Assembly: GCA_022562795.1 (NCBI GenBank)
Contig: JADFOP010000023.1
Location: forward strand, 1 to 33,013
From: Nitrospinota bacterium
GTDB taxonomy: Bacteria > JADFOP01
Reading direction: 5' to 3'
DNA: 33,013 nt
The position numbers and the translations under genes were made by a program. Positions 6,581 to 14,725 of the stretch are shown here, in pieces. The notes under the pieces were generated by a model. It searched no databases, was not told where the DNA came from, and saw only the letters and a program-made list of their open reading frames with translations. Each line of letters starts with the position of its first letter. Position 1 is the first letter of the stretch.

Positions 6581-9187
6581 ATGCGACTCAGCGTCCGGGT
6601 CAAGTTGTCGGCCCTGATGATTGTCATGGTCGGGGCGGCCATCCTGATCACAGGCTATCTAACCTACCAGCACGAGAAAGTCGAGGCAGTCGAGATGCTC
6701 GGCGAACGGCTTCTTGCCATCGCCCGGACGGCCGCGCCGCTCATCGACGGCGATAAACACCAGTGGATATCCGAGCCGGAGGATGCCAACGGGCCCTTCT
6801 TCGAGGAGATCCGCCAACAGTTGATGGATATCAAAGAGCAAAACAGTCTGGCCACGGCCCTCTATACCCTGAGGAGCCATACGACCGGCCACCCCTCGCA
6901 TAAGCAGGCCGGCCTCTTCCCCCTCTCGCTTCTTGGCGCGTACAAGACCACCTTTGTCGTTATGACCAACGACCAGACATTCGTCAAACAGGACTACATC
7001 CTATTAGAGGAGATGAAGCCCGCTTTAGAACATGGCATCGCCACAAGGACGGGAATTTACGAGAACCTCATAGGCCAATGGATCAGCGCTTTCGCCCCGA
7101 TCAAAAGGAGCGACGGGACGATTGACGGCATCCTGGGGGTGGACTACCGGGTGGATGTCTTCCTGGAGGAGCTGGTCAAACGGCGGGCGGTCATCTTGCG
7201 CTACTCCATCATCGGGGCGCTGGTGGCCGTGGTAGCCGCTCTAATCTTCGCCCAGTTTATCTTCGTGGGGCCCATCAATACACTTGCCAGGGGAGCGAGG
7301 GCCCTGAAGGCAGGACGCTATGACGAGCCGATCCTGGGGCCAGACGACCAGCTGCCCCTCTACTGGCGCATTAAGCGGCGGGTGCCCGATGAGGTGGAGC
7401 ACCTGGCCGAGACGCTGGATGAGATGCGGAAGGCCCTGAAGGAGAAGATCGGTGAGCTGGAGAGCGTAAATCAAGACCTAGGGGCCCGAACCAGCGAGCT
7501 CTCCGAGACGACCAACTTCTTGAACAACATCCTCGAGGCCTCCACCGAATACGCCATCATAGCCTTCGACCTGGATGGGACCATGCTCACCTTCAACGAG
7601 GGGGCGCGCCGCACATACGGCCACGAGCCCGAGGCCATGGTCTACAAGCAGGGCCTGGCGGCCCTCCACCCCCCAAAGGCTCGAGAGGCTGGTAAGCCTG
7701 AGGCGATCCTGGCCAGCGCCCTTGGCGAGGGACGCTTCGAGGGTGAGCTTGAGCGTATCGACTCCTCGGGCCGCTCCTTTCCCGCCCACGTAGCCCTTAC
7801 ACTGAGGCGCGACGGAGAGGGCCGGCCCTTGGGCTTCGTTGAGGTCTCCCGGGATATCACCGTAAGGGTTAAAATGGAACGCCAGCTTCAGGACTACGCC
7901 GATAATCTAGAACAGATGGTCAAGGAACGGACCGAGGAGCTCGGAATCGCGCAGGACAAGTACAAAGCCCTTTTCGAGACGGTTCCAGACGGCATCTTCC
8001 AGTTCACCGCCGACGGGACCATGGCCTCCATCAACCCCGCCGGGGCCGAGATTCTCGGCTACGCGTCGCAAGCGGAGGTCGAGGGGCGCCTCTCCACACG
8101 GGATATCTACCACGACCCGGACGAGCAAGCCAGGCTCGACGCCGCCTTCGCCCAGAGCGACCAGCCGGTTGTGAAAGACTACCTGCTCCAGCTTAAACGG
8201 CGCGACGGCACTCCTTTCTGGGCCGAATTCTCCTCGAGGTTGGTCATGGGTGAGGATGGCGAGCCGGCCGCCATGGAAGGGGTGATGCGTGATGTCGACG
8301 AGCGGATCACCCTCCAGCAGCAGATTCAAGAAAACGCGGACCGTCTCGAGCGCTTGGCCCACGAGCTCGAGGTCAAGAACCGTGAGCTCCTCATCCAGAA
8401 CGAGCGCGTCTTGGAGGCCAACCGGCTCAAGAGCCAGTTTCTCACCAACATGAGCCACGAGCTTCGCACACCGATGAACGCCATCATCGGCTTCACAGAG
8501 CTCGTCCGTGAGGACGCCCGGGTCGTGCTAACCACGCGCCAGGAGGAGAACCTCCGCAAAGTCTCTAGGAACTCGAACCAATTGCTCAATCTCATCAACG
8601 ACATCCTCGATCTCAGCAAGATCGAGGCGGGCCACATGGACGTGGTGCCAGAGAGGGTGGAGCTGGCCGATGTGGTTGATGCCGCCTGGACGACGGTCCA
8701 GCCTCTGCTCAAGGGCAAGGAGCTTAATGTGGAGACGATGCTCGATTCGTCAATTCCTCCACTCCTGACCGACAGGAACAAGCTCCGCCAGGTGCTGGTC
8801 AACCTACTGTCCAACGCCATCAAGTTTACGCCGAGCGGAGAGGTTCGACTAACGGCCCGCTCCTACGACGGGCGCCTGGAGCTCAGAGTGACCGACACGG
8901 GCGTCGGCATCGCCAAAGAGGACCAGGAGATTATCTTCGACGAGTTTCGCCAGCTCGACGGAACCTCGACCCGAGAGGTGGGAGGCACGGGTCTCGGGCT
9001 CTCAATTTCGAAGAAGCTGGTTGACCTCCTGGGCGGCGCCATCGCGTTGGAGAGCGAACCGGGCCGGGGAAGCACATTCATCGTGAATCTGCCGCTCACG
9101 GTTCTGCCCCGAATGGCGGAGGCCCTGGAAGCAGCCGCCGTCAAGGTCGGCCAGGAGGCTAGCCGTGAAGACCATCCTCCTGATTGA
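6581..9187 (+). CDS. Membrane sensor histidine kinase with Cache-like, HAMP and two PAS domains
   Basis: 868 residues from the ATG at 6581, preferred to the TTG at 6572 because GGGGG lies 10 bases upstream. Order: TM1 (about 8-28), periplasmic sensor region (about 29-200), TM2 (about 204-228), HAMP (about 230-290), coiled coil, PAS1 (about 315-425, FDLDGTMLTFNEGARRTYG), PAS2 (about 460-580, TADGTMASINPAGAEILGY), coiled coil, HisKA with phospho-accepting H626 in MSHELRTPMN, then HATPase_c with N box NLLSNAIKF, DTGVGI and GGTGLGLSIS. It has no receiver of its own. Its 3' end overlaps the following response regulator by 23 bases, so the phosphate most likely goes to one or both regulators downstream. 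The signal is unknown. Confidence 0.95.
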   Translation: MRLSVRVKLSALMIVMVGAAILITGYLTYQHEKVEAVEMLGERLLAIARTAAPLIDGDKHQWISEPEDANGPFFEEIRQQLMDIKEQNSLATALYTLRSHTTGHPSHKQAGLFPLSLLGAYKTTFVVMTNDQTFVKQDYILLEEMKPALEHGIATRTGIYENLIGQWISAFAPIKRSDGTIDGILGVDYRVDVFLEELVKRRAVILRYSIIGALVAVVAALIFAQFIFVGPINTLARGARALKAGRYDEPILGPDDQLPLYWRIKRRVPDEVEHLAETLDEMRKALKEKIGELESVNQDLGARTSELSETTNFLNNILEASTEYAIIAFDLDGTMLTFNEGARRTYGHEPEAMVYKQGLAALHPPKAREAGKPEAILASALGEGRFEGELERIDSSGRSFPAHVALTLRRDGEGRPLGFVEVSRDITVRVKMERQLQDYADNLEQMVKERTEELGIAQDKYKALFETVPDGIFQFTADGTMASINPAGAEILGYASQAEVEGRLSTRDIYHDPDEQARLDAAFAQSDQPVVKDYLLQLKRRDGTPFWAEFSSRLVMGEDGEPAAMEGVMRDVDERITLQQQIQENADRLERLAHELEVKNRELLIQNERVLEANRLKSQFLTNMSHELRTPMNAIIGFTELVREDARVVLTTRQEENLRKVSRNSNQLLNLINDILDLSKIEAGHMDVVPERVELADVVDAAWTTVQPLLKGKELNVETMLDSSIPPLLTDRNKLRQVLVNLLSNAIKFTPSGEVRLTARSYDGRLELRVTDTGVGIAKEDQEIIFDEFRQLDGTSTREVGGTGLGLSISKKLVDLLGGAIALESEPGRGSTFIVNLPLTVLPRMAEALEAAAVKVGQEASREDHPPD

Positions 9188-9545
9188 GGATGTGGAGGAC
9201 AACCGCGACCTGGTTGTGCAGATTCTGGAGAGTGAGTATACTGTCGTGGAGGCCCGAGACGGGCAGGAGGGGCTGGAGAAGGCCCGGGCCGAGCAGCCCC
9301 ACCTCATTCTCCTGGACTTGGCCCTGCCAAAGATGGACGGCTGGGAGGCGGCCCGGCGCCTCAAGGCCGACCCTGCCCTCAAGGCCATCCCCATCATCGC
9401 CCTGACGGCTTTCGCCATGGAGGGCGACGAAGCCCGCGCACTGGAGGCGGGCTGCAACGCATACGTGGCAAAGCCCATCCTGCCAAAAGACCTGCGCGCC
9501 CACGTTCGAAGGGTGCTGGAGGAGTTTGAGGCCCAGGGGGCCTGA
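9165..9545 (+). CDS. Single-domain CheY-like response regulator
   Basis: 126 residues, only a receiver domain. Acidic pocket residues follow MKTILLIEDVEDN, the phospho-acceptor is D51 in LILLDLALPKMDG, and the conserved switch residues are T81 (ALTAFA) and K103 (YVAKPI). There is no output domain, so it acts by protein contact or as a phosphate relay/sink. It starts with GTG inside the end of the kinase gene and is followed within seven bases by a second regulator, making a three-gene signalling operon. Confidence 0.95.
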   Translation: MKTILLIEDVEDNRDLVVQILESEYTVVEARDGQEGLEKARAEQPHLILLDLALPKMDGWEAARRLKADPALKAIPIIALTAFAMEGDEARALEAGCNAYVAKPILPKDLRAHVRRVLEEFEAQGA

Positions 9546-9551
9546 GCATCT

Positions 9552-11315
9552 ATGGACGAGGCCCGTACCATCCTCATCGTCGACGACGAGCCCGATAACG
9601 TCGACCTGGTTGACCAGCACCTTCGCCGCATAGGCTACATCACTCAGCTCGCCTACAGCGGTGAAGAGGCCTTGGAGCTCTTCGAGCGCCAGAGGCCCGA
9701 CTGCGTGCTGCTCGACGTCATGATGCCCCGCATGAACGGCTTCGAGGTCTGCCAGCGCATCAAGGCCGCCACAGGGGCATCCGACTACGTGCCTGTCATG
9801 ATGGTCACCGTACTCGACGACATCGACTCCATCGTCGAGGGCCTGGAGCGAAGCGGCGCTGACGACTACCTAACCAAGCCGTTCAAGGCCCGGGAGCTTA
9901 TCGCCCGGGTCTCGACCCTCATCCGCTCCAAGGTCTACTGGGATCGCCTCCAGGCCGCCCACCAGGAGCTCGTCCGAAAAGACCTCTACCTGGAGCGCAT
10001 GCTCGACCCGCTGTGGATTCTAGACGAGGCCGGCCTCACGGTGGAGGTGAACCCTGCCTTTTGCCGCCTGGTCGGCAGGGAGCGTGATGCGGTCCTTGAG
10101 CGGCCCGCCGAGGCGTTTTTCGGCGACGAGGACCGAGGCCGGCTCGAGGCGGCCCTGCGGGCCCTCCGTGGGGGAGATCGACCCGAGCCCATGGAGCTCT
10201 ACGTCATTGACTCGGACGGGCAGCCCCTGCCGGCTCTGGCCTCCCTCAGCCCGATACTGCAGAATCGAAAGATGCTGGGCACGATCGTAGTGCTCAGGGA
10301 TCTTAGGGAGAAGAGGGCCCTGGAGGAGGCTGTGGCCGAGCGGGAGGCCCAGCTTAAAAGCCTCGAGGAGCAGCTCGAGGCATTCCATCTCACCAAGCGC
10401 ATCGTCGGAACCTCCCGGCCCCTGCGCCAATCTCTGGAGATTACCCGCCAGGCGGCAGCCTCTTCGGCGAGCGCCCTGCTGGTCGGCGAAAGCGGCACAG
10501 GCAAGGAGCTTTTCGCCCACGCCTTCCACCGGTGGAGCGAGCGGGCGGAGGGGCCTTTCGTAACGGTGGCGTGCGCCGCCCTGCCGGACGCCCTCCTGGA
10601 GGCAGAGCTCTTCGGCTCCGAAGAGGGGGCGGAGGCGGCGGGCCGCAAGACGGGCCGCATCGAGCAGGCCGACGGCGGCACCCTCTTTCTTGATGAGATC
10701 GGCGAGACGAGCCCCGCCGTCCAGGTCAAGCTCCTGCGGCTCCTCCAGGAGGGAGAGTTCGAGCCTCTCGGGGCCACCGAGGCACGAACGGTCGATGTCC
10801 GCCTCGTCGCCTCAACCACCAAGGAGCTGGCCGCCGAGGTCGAGGCCGGGCGCTTCCGCGAGGACCTCTACTACCGGCTCTCCGTCATAACCATCCCCCT
10901 GGTGCCTCTGCGCGAGCGCAAAGAGGATATCCCGCTTCTCATCGACCACTTCCTGAAGCTCTACAACGAGAAGAACCACAAAGCAGTCCAGGGCCTGGCG
11001 AAAAAGGCCTCCTACGCCCTTGCCGACTACTCATGGCCCGGAAACATTCAGGAGCTGGAGAACACGGTCGAGCGGGCGGTGGTGCTCTGCCGAGGAGACC
11101 TCATCACCGAGGAGGACCTCCCCGAAGAGGTTCGCCTGGAGGGCGAGGAGAAGAAAAAGCTCGTCATCCCAATGGGAGCGACGCTCGAAGAGATCGAGAA
11201 ACGGGTCATCGTCGAGACCCTCAAGCATTACCGGGGCAACAAACAGGCGGCCGCCAGGGCTCTCGGCATCGCCGCGCGGACCATCTACCGCAAGCTCGGC
11301 CAGGACAAAGACTGA
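9552..11315 (+). CDS. Receiver-PAS-AAA+-Fis regulator (NtrC-like) lacking the GAFTGA motif
   Basis: 587 residues. Receiver 1-120 with D55 and K109; PAS about 148-255; coiled coil about 256-282; AAA+ about 285-520 with Walker A GESGTGKE (312-319), Walker [11 protein letters not shown] (375-384) and arginine-finger stretch FREDLYYRL (435-443); Fis-type helix-turn-helix about 548-584. In the AAA+ domain, the place where NtrC-like activators have GAFTGA reads [16 protein letters not shown]: two residues shorter and without the F-T pair that contacts sigma-54. It therefore probably keeps ATPase activity but does not remodel sigma-54 holoenzyme in the usual way. Phosphorylation by the adjacent kinase is inferred from the operon. 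Confidence 0.93.
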   Translation: MDEARTILIVDDEPDNVDLVDQHLRRIGYITQLAYSGEEALELFERQRPDCVLLDVMMPRMNGFEVCQRIKAATGASDYVPVMMVTVLDDIDSIVEGLERSGADDYLTKPFKARELIARVSTLIRSKVYWDRLQAAHQELVRKDLYLERMLDPLWILDEAGLTVEVNPAFCRLVGRERDAVLERPAEAFFGDEDRGRLEAALRALRGGDRPEPMELYVIDSDGQPLPALASLSPILQNRKMLGTIVVLRDLREKRALEEAVAEREAQLKSLEEQLEAFHLTKRIVGTSRPLRQSLEITRQAAASSASALLVGESGTGKELFAHAFHRWSERAEGPFVTVACAALPDALLEAELFGSEEGAEAAGRKTGRIEQADGGTLFLDEIGETSPAVQVKLLRLLQEGEFEPLGATEARTVDVRLVASTTKELAAEVEAGRFREDLYYRLSVITIPLVPLRERKEDIPLLIDHFLKLYNEKNHKAVQGLAKKASYALADYSWPGNIQELENTVERAVVLCRGDLITEEDLPEEVRLEGEEKKKLVIPMGATLEEIEKRVIVETLKHYRGNKQAAARALGIAARTIYRKLGQDKD

Positions 11316-11338
11316 ATCTAGTGACCCTCCTCCGGCGG

Positions 11339-11368
11339 GCCTGAGGCGGACTTGCGACACTCTGTCCC
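11339..11368 (+). repeat. Dispersed repeat copy (GCCTGAGGCGGACTTG type)
   Basis: Starts 24 bases after the regulator stop. The first 16 bases are identical to 14200-14215, and the following bases (CTCTGTCC-like) are similar to the copy there. A third copy of the core is at 14336-14352. Within the rest of this 241-base gap I see nothing else convincing. Confidence 0.5.
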
Positions 11369-11556
11369 AGGATTCACCCCTTCCCAGGCGTACAGCCACA
11401 GTCGGGGCGGCGTTAATCCCGGCTCACCTCCTCTTCAACTTTTTTGGAAGTTCGGAGTTCCAGGGAAATCTTAATCCGGGCCACCTAAGAGGAATTTGCG
11501 CCTTCATCGTCTATACGTAGCATATTCACAGAGCAAAAGGATTGCTCATAGGGAGC

Positions 11557-13815
11557 CTAGCCTCCTTGCCGAAGCTGGTGAGCAAGGGCCCGGATTTGCT
11601 CAATCCGGGGGTGGTTGGGTTCGAGGCGGATGACTTCCTCCAGGTGGTGAAGTGCCTTCTTTGGAGCCCCGAGGTGTTTGAGATAGAGTTGGGCGAGGTT
11701 GTAGTGGGCCCGAGCGTGGCGAGCGTCGGCGGCTATGGCCCGGCGGAATGCGTCTTCGGCCTTAGCATAGTTTCCCTCGGATTCCAGCAATATTCCCAGA
11801 TTGTTGAGAGCCTTAGTGTAGGTCTGCTCCAGCCGGATTGCCTCTCGGTAGGCCGCCTTGGCTTGCTCCTTAAGGCCCTGGCGCTCATATGTTTGACCCA
11901 GATTGAAGTGTGCCCGGGCGTAGCTCGGGTCGGCGGCTATGGCCCGGCGGAATGCTCCTTCGGCCCTAGCATAGTTGCCTTCTGAGACCCACAAGAGTCC
12001 GAGGTTGTTGAGCGCCATGGGGGAGTTCGGCTCCAGCCGGATTGCCTCTCGGTAGGCCGCCTTGGCTTGCTCTCTAAGGTTCTGGCGCTGGTATAGGAGC
12101 CCCAGGTTGTAGTGGGGAGAAGCGTAGGTTGGGTCTGAAGCTATGGCTTGATGGAAAGCGTTCCCCGCATCGGTATAATTGCCCTCCGAGTCCCACAAAA
12201 GTCCGAGGTTGTTGAGCGCCAAGGGGAAATTCGGCCTAAACCGGATTGCCTCTCGGTAGGCCGCCTTGGCTTGCTCTCTAAGGTTCTGGCGCTGGTATAG
12301 GAGCCCCAGGTTGAAGTGAGCCCAGGCGGACCAGTGTGGTCGCAAGTTGGGTAGTGCTCGGCGAAGAAACTCGACAGCCTGCTCGTCCTTTTCCTGGTCG
12401 ACGTAGATTTTCCCCAGCGCGAAGTAGGCCTTGCCCTCCACGGGCCAACGACGGATAGTGGCTTTGAGCTGTTCTTCGGCCTCAACGTATCGGCCCTTCT
12501 GCCCCAGCGCAACGCCCAGATTGAGATGAGCTTTGTGGCTGTCGGGCTCAAGACGCGCCGTTTCGCTCCACAATGTGATGTCGTCACGCCACATGGTGTT
12601 TTGCGTCAAGGTGATGGATGCCCAGGCGACGAGTACCGAGGTACCGAGTGTGGCGACGGCTCGTCCACCCGGAACACCCCACCGTTCTTTCGCGGCCCGG
12701 CCCCCCTCGACCACACACCAACCCACGATGGCGCAGAAACCGACTGAGGGCAGATAGAGGAAGCGATCCGCCATGGGAGTGCGAATAGGGACCAGATTAG
12801 TGACCGGGATGAGTGTCAAACCGAGCCACGCGAGCCCCAGCGTAAGAGTTGGATGGCGACGGCGTGCGAACCACGCCAAGGCCGCCAGGGCTGCCAGAAG
12901 CGACCACGAAACGATACTGGCGGCATCAAGGCCCGTCGACGGGGTGATGACATAATCGGGTCGGATGTTGAAAGGCAACAGTAGGTGACCTAGGTAGGCG
13001 ATGAAAATCCGGCCTGTGGTCAGCAGGGCTGCCAAGGGCGAGCCGCCCAGGTAGGTATCCCCCTGGTGGACGTTGGTAAACAGCCCGAAACGAAGCCAGC
13101 TATAGAAAGCAGCAGCAATAGTGTAGCCAATATAAGGCAGAACACCTCGGCGGTTTAGTAATGCCTTCGGCCTGTCCTTGCGAACGTCGAGGAAGAAAGC
13201 TACCAGCGGTACGGTCGCGCCCATCTCCTTGCCCGTGCACGACAGAAAGTAGCTCACCGCCGCAAGGCCCGCCCAGACCAGAGGCCAGTTGTTAGGTCGG
13301 TCTCGAAGGCGAAGATGGCACAATAGGGCGGCGATGAAGAAGGGTGTCGCTAATAGGTCCACCTGCATAGCCGATACTTGGACAAGCTCTATGTGAATGG
13401 GGTGGACGGCGAAGGCCAGGGCCCCAACGAGGGCAACCACTTCATCGGAGGTCAGCTGTCGGAGGACCACAAGGACGAGCATGGCGTTGAGAGCGTGGAG
13501 AAAAATGTTGTAGAGGTGATGGCCAGGTGCGTTGAGGCCAAAGAGGGTGTAGGCCAGAAGCCAGGAGAGATTCTCCAGCGGTCGGTATGAGAAAATATGG
13601 AAGGTTCGATTGTATGTGGAGGTGGGGTTGACAAGCTCCCACATATTGGACCAGGAGCGGATGGTGGTGTTTTGAACGATGGAGACCCAGTCGTCGTAGA
13701 TGAACTCGTTCTGGAGGCTGTTGGCAAAGACACCAAATGCCACGGCGGCCACGAGCAATAATGGTCCCAAGCGCCGGAGCAGGGAGGGTGCAGGACTTAT
13801 GGTGGGTGATGTCAT
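11557..13815 (-). CDS. TMTC-like polytopic membrane protein with C-terminal TPR repeats
   Basis: 752 residues. The N-terminal half (about 15-410) has roughly ten hydrophobic segments. It includes the FIYDDW loop with paired acidic residues and the VHPIHIELV motif typical of TMTC/GT-C type proteins, whose animal members are O-mannosyltransferases. The C-terminal third is a run of TPR units (LNNLGLLWDSEGNY..A, AHFNLGQTYERQG..) from about 425 to 740. The TPR DNA repeats with a period of 204 bases (two TPRs, 68 codons); near-identical segments begin at 11833, 12037 and 12241. A glycosyltransferase role at the membrane is inferred; in bacteria substrates are unknown. A paralogue lies at 29912-31915. 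Confidence 0.88.
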   Translation of the reverse strand: MTSPTISPAPSLLRRLGPLLLVAAVAFGVFANSLQNEFIYDDWVSIVQNTTIRSWSNMWELVNPTSTYNRTFHIFSYRPLENLSWLLAYTLFGLNAPGHHLYNIFLHALNAMLVLVVLRQLTSDEVVALVGALAFAVHPIHIELVQVSAMQVDLLATPFFIAALLCHLRLRDRPNNWPLVWAGLAAVSYFLSCTGKEMGATVPLVAFFLDVRKDRPKALLNRRGVLPYIGYTIAAAFYSWLRFGLFTNVHQGDTYLGGSPLAALLTTGRIFIAYLGHLLLPFNIRPDYVITPSTGLDAASIVSWSLLAALAALAWFARRRHPTLTLGLAWLGLTLIPVTNLVPIRTPMADRFLYLPSVGFCAIVGWCVVEGGRAAKERWGVPGGRAVATLGTSVLVAWASITLTQNTMWRDDITLWSETARLEPDSHKAHLNLGVALGQKGRYVEAEEQLKATIRRWPVEGKAYFALGKIYVDQEKDEQAVEFLRRALPNLRPHWSAWAHFNLGLLYQRQNLREQAKAAYREAIRFRPNFPLALNNLGLLWDSEGNYTDAGNAFHQAIASDPTYASPHYNLGLLYQRQNLREQAKAAYREAIRLEPNSPMALNNLGLLWVSEGNYARAEGAFRRAIAADPSYARAHFNLGQTYERQGLKEQAKAAYREAIRLEQTYTKALNNLGILLESEGNYAKAEDAFRRAIAADARHARAHYNLAQLYLKHLGAPKKALHHLEEVIRLEPNHPRIEQIRALAHQLRQGG

Positions 13816-14250
13816 TAGGGCCTGTCAGTGTCGGGCAGTATGGTCTCCTTTTAAGCCCGAATCACTTTCAAAGCGGTCTCCGAAGCGGCATCAATTGTCC
13901 TCATGGAGCGCAACCACCTCATTACAATGGATCAACGAGAAATGCCGAGCCATTTATTGAAGGTCACCTCGGCCTAGAGCTCTGCATCCTTGCCCCCCTC
14001 AGTTGGCTTCGCGACTTTCGACGGTACTGCGAGCTTGGACTGGAGAAGTGGTGTGTGTGAAACATTACATAATTCAAGTAGACTGTGCAAGCGCCATTCC
14101 CAGGCCCGCCTCCGGCGTCTCTTCACCCCCATGGGGATAGGGCTGGCTCCGTCTTACGCGGACCATAAAGACTGTCCCTACATCTCCGGGTAGTCGGTCC
14201 GCCTGAGGCGGACTTGTCGCTCCCTGTCCGAGGGCTTAAAGGGCAGGTCT
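13816..14250. other. Intergenic region before the first complete repeat pair
   Basis: No gene is supported. 14157-14181 is a decayed half-copy of the palindromic repeat described at 14254-14311. GTCCGCCTGAGGCGGAC at 14197-14213 is a perfect palindrome recurring at 14336-14352 (one base longer end). A block reading CTGTCCCTACATCTCCGGGT occurs at 14172 and again at 14302, so part of this region is a tandem duplication of repeat material. Confidence 0.5.
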
Positions 14251-14253
14251 TGT

Positions 14254-14311
14254 GTAGGGACAGGGCTTGTCCCTGTCCGAAACGACGGACAGCCACAAGG
14301 GCTGTCCCTAC
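14254..14311. repeat. Paired REP-like palindromes (BIME-like), copy 1
   Basis: 58 bases made of two hairpins. The first is GGACAGGG-CTTGT-CCCTGTCC, the second GGACAGCC-ACAAG-GGCTGTCC, separated by a short AAACGA-type spacer. The unit begins GTAGGGACAG and ends CTGTCCCTAC, so the whole can also fold as one long hairpin. The arms of the two hairpins differ by paired changes that keep base pairing. The same unit recurs at 16490-16547 and 17122-17180, around the RAYT gene. Confidence 0.85.
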
Positions 14312-14335
14312 ATCTCCGGGTAGTCGGGGTCAGGG

Positions 14336-14352
14336 GTCCGCCTGAGGCGGAA
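14336..14352. repeat. Short palindrome GTCCGCCTGAGGCGGA
   Basis: Second copy of the palindrome seen at 14197-14213 (arms TCCGCC and GGCGGA around TGA). Both copies follow the CTCCGGGTAGTCGG block, so the two elements travel together. Confidence 0.6.
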
Positions 14353-14488
14353 CTACCCTTTTATGGTTACCTGTCCGAAAATTGACTTTCTACCTTAAAA
14401 ATCCGAAAAAATTTTCCCTCCTATCCTTCTTTTTTTCAATAAGTTCCGGGCGGGGCAAAAAAAAATCCTCTCGAAGGCCCTTTTTTCC

Positions 14489-14518
14489 TTGACAAGATTA
14501 CCCAGTATGGATTATATT
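14489..14518 (+). promoter_or_regulatory. Sigma-70-type promoter of the porin gene
   Basis: TTGACA at 14489-14494 and TATATT at 14513-14518 with an 18-base spacer, in A+T-rich DNA. It predicts a transcript start near 14525 and a leader of about 200 bases. The leader contains CCCCC-TAA-GGGGG (14630-14643) and CCGACC-AGAGAC-GGTCGG (14656-14673) hairpins. Confidence 0.7.
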
Positions 14519-14725
14519 TCATGTAACTCTTGGACAATATGACAGGGTTCATAATTCAAATGAAAAACATCATGACAGAAGTTACCAAGTTGGGTCAATC
14601 CAGAAGGAAAGGAGGTGGGAAAAAGGAGGACCCCCTAAGGGGGAAGTTTTCACACCGACCAGAGACGGTCGGAATGGGTCAAGTAAGTAACATTTCAACT
14701 AATGGAATTGGATAGGAGGTAAGTC

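Noticed and set aside
11833-12330. CRISPR-like periodic repeats
   Set aside because: The 204-base period is a whole number of codons and encodes TPR units.
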